Part shown: one piece after another, positions 60,750 to 64,000 of the stretch | How the letters are laid out: every line of letters starts with the position of its first letter | Numbering within the stretch: the stretch's first letter is position 1 | Assembly (NCBI GenBank): GCA_922989275.2 | Contig: OV277862.1 | Coordinates: forward strand, 67,717,832-67,781,831 | Source: Gari tellinella | Taxonomy: Eukaryota > Mollusca > Bivalvia > Cardiida > Psammobiidae | Length of the DNA stretch: 64,000 bases | Direction of reading: 5' to 3' | Made by a program: the position numbers and the translations under genes | The notes under the pieces: generated by a model | The model's input: only the letters and a program-made list of their open reading frames with translations | Databases searched by the model: none | What the model was told of the DNA's origin: nothing

Positions 60750-61010
60750 GTCTCGCCTCCGTCGCGAACTTTAAAAAGCGGCAACATTGGATCGGCCGGG
60801 TTATCTCGATTCCGTAGCCTTTCAGAAAGGATTGTGAATTCGGTGTGCTTTAAAACTCAAATACTCGGAGACCGGTATAAACACGCCCGCATAGTCTTCC
60901 CCCTACTACAAAGTACGGGTCGAAACATTATGGGACGAAATTGTCATTGCAAGCGTCGGCAGTAAACCATGTTATGATGGCGGCGTCTGGTGCTGGTCAA
61001 CGTAAAAAAT
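60750..61010 (+). promoter_or_regulatory. CpG-rich stretch, possible promoter and first exon
   Basis: CpG dinucleotides are much denser here than anywhere else outside repeats. Near the end, ATGATGGCGGCGTCTGGTGC (from 60974) encodes MMAASGAGQ and runs into a GTAAAA at 61002 that could be a donor. Ala/Ser/Gly-rich N-termini of this kind are common in metazoan first exons. No downstream exon was identified in the last 3 kb, so the gene, if real, would have a first intron reaching beyond the window. Confidence 0.25.
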
Positions 61011-61236
61011 AATGATAAAACGCCTATACTATTCAATTTAAAAAAAACGCGAGGATGCCATGAGCGGGTATTCAAATCTATCAGTGAGTGTTAATTAATA
61101 GCGTCAATCGCGAGGATAACCCCAGTGTATCAAAATCCGCAAAAATTATCAAAAGAAACACAACGGTGCCCAGGTAAATAAAAAACTTGAAAATAATATT
61201 GGAAATGAATTATCCCTGGATAAATATTAGTTTTAA

Positions 61237-62360
61237 TGCTAGGTTCACACCAACGGCGAATGCCGCGCTTTAAATCGGCGAGCAAAGCGGCGTCATTTTC
61301 GTTAACTTTTCCAAAAGCATCACGATCTCTTACGGTCTGATAAGCTCTGATACGCTCTGATACGAATTGGTTGCCGCTTTGGGGCGAATCATTTCCCGAC
61401 TTGTTACGGTTCCTCACGCTTTGATCCCGCTTTGACCAGGCTTTGTTGCGCTTGAAATCACGCTTTTATAAGCTTTAGTACGCTTTATCACGCTTTGATG
61501 CGATTGTGGCGCTTTGAATAAGGCTCTGATACGGTTATCGCGCTTTGTTGTGTATTGGTACGCTCTGTTCAGCTCTGTTACGCAATGGAAAATGTCAAGA
61601 TCGCCGATTTAATGCCGCTTTTTATCCAGAGCCCATATAACGATGCAGTAGAACCACAAAATCTTTGCACCTTTGACTCCAGTATACGATGGCAAAACAA
61701 CAAGATCCAGAAGTTCCAGATGTACCAAAGCAGTATCTATCTATGATGTTTGTCTCCAAATTGTATAACTACATCCTAGCCCTTGAAAGCGTGAAAGAGC
61801 GTGAGAGAGCGTGAGGAAGCTTGCCAAGCGTAACAAAGCCTAACAAAACGTGTCAAGCCTTGATCGAAGCGTCTCAATTCGTGGGAAATCATGAGAGTCC
61901 TTCATGAAAACGTAACAAATCGCAACAAAGCGAGTCAGATCTTGATGAAAGCGTCTGACCTCGTGTCAGATCTTCATGCCAGATCGTAACAAATCTTGAG
62001 ATATCTTAACGAAGCGTGTCAAGTGGTGACAGACCGTGAAGAATGGAGTCCCCGCTTTGAACCAAGCTCTGTTAAGCTTTCCTACGCTTTGAGTCAAGCT
62101 TTGCTGAGCTTTGTTACGCTTTGTTAAGCTTTGATAAGCTTTGATACGCTCTAGGCGCTTTAATCAATTCGTAACAGAGCGCCCAAATTTTTTAAACAGT
62201 TTAAAAAAATTGGGCGCTCTTGCCGAATGTCCCGCTTTACTCCAAGCTTTCCCACGATCTATTACAACCCTGACGCTTTAATCAAGCTTTGTTACGCTTT
62301 GATGCCGCTTTGCACGCCGCTTTAAAGCGCCATCAAAGCGCCGTTGGTGTGAACCTAGCA
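61237..62360. mobile_element. TAA-flanked TIR element with decamer repeats (PIF/Harbinger-like)
   Basis: TGCTAGGTTCACACCAACGG begins a perfect 22-bp inverted repeat (61237-61258 and 62339-62360), with weaker matching over about 58 bp. TAA lies outside both ends, as for PIF/Harbinger transposons. The interior is dominated by (A/C)GCTTTG(A/T)TA-like words, in strict 10-bp register around 62095-62145, on one strand in the outer parts and on the other at 61775-62040. A palindrome GCGCCCAAATTTTTTAAAC with its partner lies at about 62179-62221. A short open frame sits in the non-repetitive middle. Confidence 0.8.
61689..61814 (+). CDS. Small open frame inside the Harbinger-like element
   Basis: ATG at 61689 opens 41 codons (MAKQQDPEVPDVPKQYLSMM and on) ending in TGA. 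The last residues come from the GAGCGTGA repeat words, so the frame borders the array. The non-repetitive 200-bp middle might be captured DNA. No domain was recognised. Confidence 0.15.
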   Translation: MAKQQDPEVPDVPKQYLSMMFVSKLYNYILALESVKERERA

Positions 62361-62827
62361 TAAGGGACAAGATCGAGAAACAGTATTGAAATGTCCCATA
62401 TGCATTGAGGGAAATGTAGACACCATGTTGGCTCAAAGACTCAGACTGCAAAGAAATACTGTTGACATGCATGGGTATTAAAGAGCACAAGCGATGTGTT
62501 CAAATATGAACAGGAATGTACACATTGCACAATGTCTTGCTCAGATAATGACATTAACATAGAAGTGTGTACATGTCTACATTGCTCAATTCAGTATAAG
62601 TTAAATTTAGTTGAAGTTTTCCATTGTTTGTATTCTCCGTAGATTTTCAGCATTCAATTTCAATTTTCAGCATTGAAGTGAAAATAGTGTGAGTACGTAC
62701 TCATTGCATGCAAAAATTATCTGGAGCACTGTGTTCCATAATGCTGAACAAACCCAATCCACTCACTAAGGAAGGGTAGTATAGCAGAAAAAAATATCAG
62801 TAGCAAACAAAACAGAGTAGACCTTCA
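62361..62827. other. Unassigned sequence
   Basis: TTTTCAGCATTCAATTTC and TTTTCAGCATTGAAG are a short tandem near 62645. No gene was recognised. Confidence 0.4.
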
Positions 62828-63005
62828 CTCTTAAAGTTTTAACCGAAAATTCCAGTTTCAAATAAGTTTAGTCCATTTTTTATTATTTTAAGGTTGTTTT
62901 AAAATAAAAATCAATGCAAACCAGTGTAGCACTCTGATCAGGGTCTACACTATTTGCATAGGTCAAGTATACTCTTAACAGGTACAATGTTTGTAAAGTA
63001 TGATC
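62828..63005 (+). mobile_element. C-type MITE, degraded
   Basis: AATTCCAGTTTCAAATAAG and AGTTTAGTCCATTTT are C left-arm words. Half a palindrome (ACTCTGATCAGGGTCTACAC) and TTTGTAAAGTATG follow. Confidence 0.55.
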
Positions 63006-63012
63006 TAGTAAA

Positions 63013-63138
63013 CAAGTAAACTGAACAAATTTAAATCCAACATTTTCTGCACCAAATCCTTTGGCTTCACTACTCATTAACATTAAGGGTTTAATGAAGA
63101 AATAAAGATTTTAGATTGTGAAATACTCCCCTTATTAG
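63013..63138. mobile_element. D-type MITE, degraded
   Basis: CCAACATTTTCTGCACCAAATC, ACTACTCATTAACATTAAGG and ATACTCCCCTTATTAG remain. The palindrome centre is lost. Confidence 0.5.
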
Positions 63139-63165
63139 TGGTCACAAAAGAGAGGTTTTACTGTA
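63139..63165 (+). mobile_element. E-type terminus fragment
   Basis: GTGGTCACAAAAGAGAGG and TTTTACTGTA are the E right end. Confidence 0.45.
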
Positions 63166-63243
63166 ACTATAGTCAATCAGTGTAGTAACTTTAAAAACAT
63201 ATGACTGCTTAATTCAAGATAGAATTAATGCAGAAAGCTACTA

Positions 63244-63593
63244 CAGTGATCACTCTCTACAACAACACCCATTGGGAGACAAAGATTGTGTGCGTTGTTC
63301 GGGGGAGTCGTTTATAGGGAGGGACATTGGCTTATATTTGCAAACAACTTGATTCCAGATCAGACGCCGCGTAACGAGGTGTCTGATCTGAATTCAAGCT
63401 GTTAATTGGTCACTTGTCATTAAAGTTTTTCTGTCAAAATGTCACTGAGAAAAACAGCAGACGACAACTTTAAGCAGACAATATTACAGCAGTAAAAGCA
63501 TTAGATATAATTGTCTTGTTTCGGGAACTGCGGCAAGTATCTTTGTAAGGAGGGAGTCGTTATTAGGAGGGCGGTTGTAGAGAGGGAACACTG
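63244..63593 (-). mobile_element. F-type element, second copy
   Basis: CAGTGATCACTCTCTACAAC and GTTGTAGAGAGGGAACACTG are the ends, flanked by TA (63242-63243, 63594-63595). P2 (about 63341-63406) is diverged (GCCGCGTAACGAGGTG apex). It is inverted relative to 10382-10728 and shares the GGGAGTCGTT subterminal words. Confidence 0.8.
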
Positions 63594-63639
63594 TACCACA
63601 TGTATCAATTACTGCACGTGGGTCTTCTACTGAGTGGTC

Positions 63640-63831
63640 GCATTACTCAATAAATATGCCTTTTTATGCCTCTATCCTTCACTAAAACACAGTTATGAAT
63701 ATGCACCATTAGAAATACATTTTATATCCTAACAGAATAGTAGCTTAAAGCAGGCTGAAAGTAAAGCAAAATATCCTGTACAGTGCATTCTGCTTCACTT
63801 TCAACCTGCCTTCATAACTAGAAATGGATTA
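63640..63831 (-). mobile_element. A-type MITE, degraded
   Basis: TACTCAATAAATATGCC and the long arm, a P1 with apex ATCCTGTACAGTG, and a reduced short arm (TTCATAACTAGAAATGG). Confidence 0.65.
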
Positions 63832-64000
63832 ATATAAGACTGACTGTACATGCAGTGTGAAAAAGTCATGTTTCTATCTAGGTCTCATAAAAAATAACAT
63901 AGGTTCTGTACAACATGTAGACAGAAATAGTTTTTTGCCCAAATTACCTTTTTTATCCCAAAGACATGATAAGATACAGTCAAATTTGTGTTAACAACAG
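63832..64000. other. Unassigned sequence
   Basis: Nothing was recognised up to the window edge. Confidence 0.4.

Noticed and set aside
61130..61417. 95-codon minus frame rich in Arg
   Set aside because: Most of it is the translation of the GCTCTGATAC repeat words in the Harbinger-like element.
1..64000. Endogenous virus or LTR retrotransposon
   Set aside because: No long terminal direct repeats, primer-binding site, or gag/pol-like frames were seen on either strand.

Overview
The window looks like AT-rich, repeat-packed intergenic or intronic DNA of an animal, most likely a bivalve mollusc. Evidence for a bivalve: long elements with about 160-bp core tandem repeats, a GACGG-type microsatellite and a palindromic 3' end recur six times and match the layout of the bivalve 'pearl'/HINE elements. 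No prokaryotic operon, rRNA, CRISPR array or confidently recognisable protein gene was found. Naming a genus (Dreissena-like) would be a guess.

Most of the sequence is a dense, nested population of short non-autonomous DNA transposons (MITEs). Labels used below. TTAA-type: A (about 250 bp, ends TTAACCCATTACCCCATA; subtype A2 ends TTAACCCTTTCCCC), B (about 220 bp, ends TTAACTCTTTGCATGC; relatives B' and B''), C (about 250 bp, ends TTAACTCTTTCCTCCC and TTAACCCTTTGAA). Their TTAA target sites and CCCTTT-like ends resemble piggyBac-type MITEs. D (about 195 bp, ends CAGGGCTCCAGATAAG, 8-bp target duplications) is hAT-like. E, F and N are flanked by TA. G is the pearl/HINE-like family. 'Plus' for A means the short arm (CCATAGCCTGTTTCTAG) comes first; 'plus' for B and C means the TTAACTCTTT end comes first.

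Two internal palindromes dominate. P1 (arm AAAGCAGGTTGAAAGTAAAG, axis usually TTAA) sits in A and, in variant form, in E. P2 (arm CAAACAGT..GATCC.GATcAGACG) sits in B, B', C, F and N. The same palindromes therefore occur inside families with different ends. The TTAA at the P1 axis or shoulders is repeatedly the insertion site of another TTAA element, giving nests and head-to-tail strings that share one TTAA.

Layout: 1-13.9 kb, A/B/D/E/F and a foldback pair near 11.5-11.9 kb. 14-15.2, 28.2-30.7, 32.8-34.0 and 42.3-43.1 kb, pearl-like G elements, the second interrupted by a 1.35-kb CCATGG-rich element. 26.4-27.3 kb, an 840-bp TIR element holding two tRNA-like sequences. 43.3-49.3 kb, a TTAA/GG-ended element of about 5.9 kb filled with nested insertions. 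52.35-58.22 kb, a 5.9-kb element with long inverted ends and two internal tandem arrays. 61.24-62.36 kb, a TAA-flanked (PIF/Harbinger-like) element with a 10-bp internal periodicity. The rest is A-type copies and unassigned AT-rich sequence.

Possible host or captured coding pieces are few and unproven: open frames at 6004-6216 (-), 21521-21613 (-), 43754-43948 (-), 55926-56144 (-) and 56324-56509 (+), and a CpG-rich putative first exon near 60.97 kb (+). None could be assigned a function.
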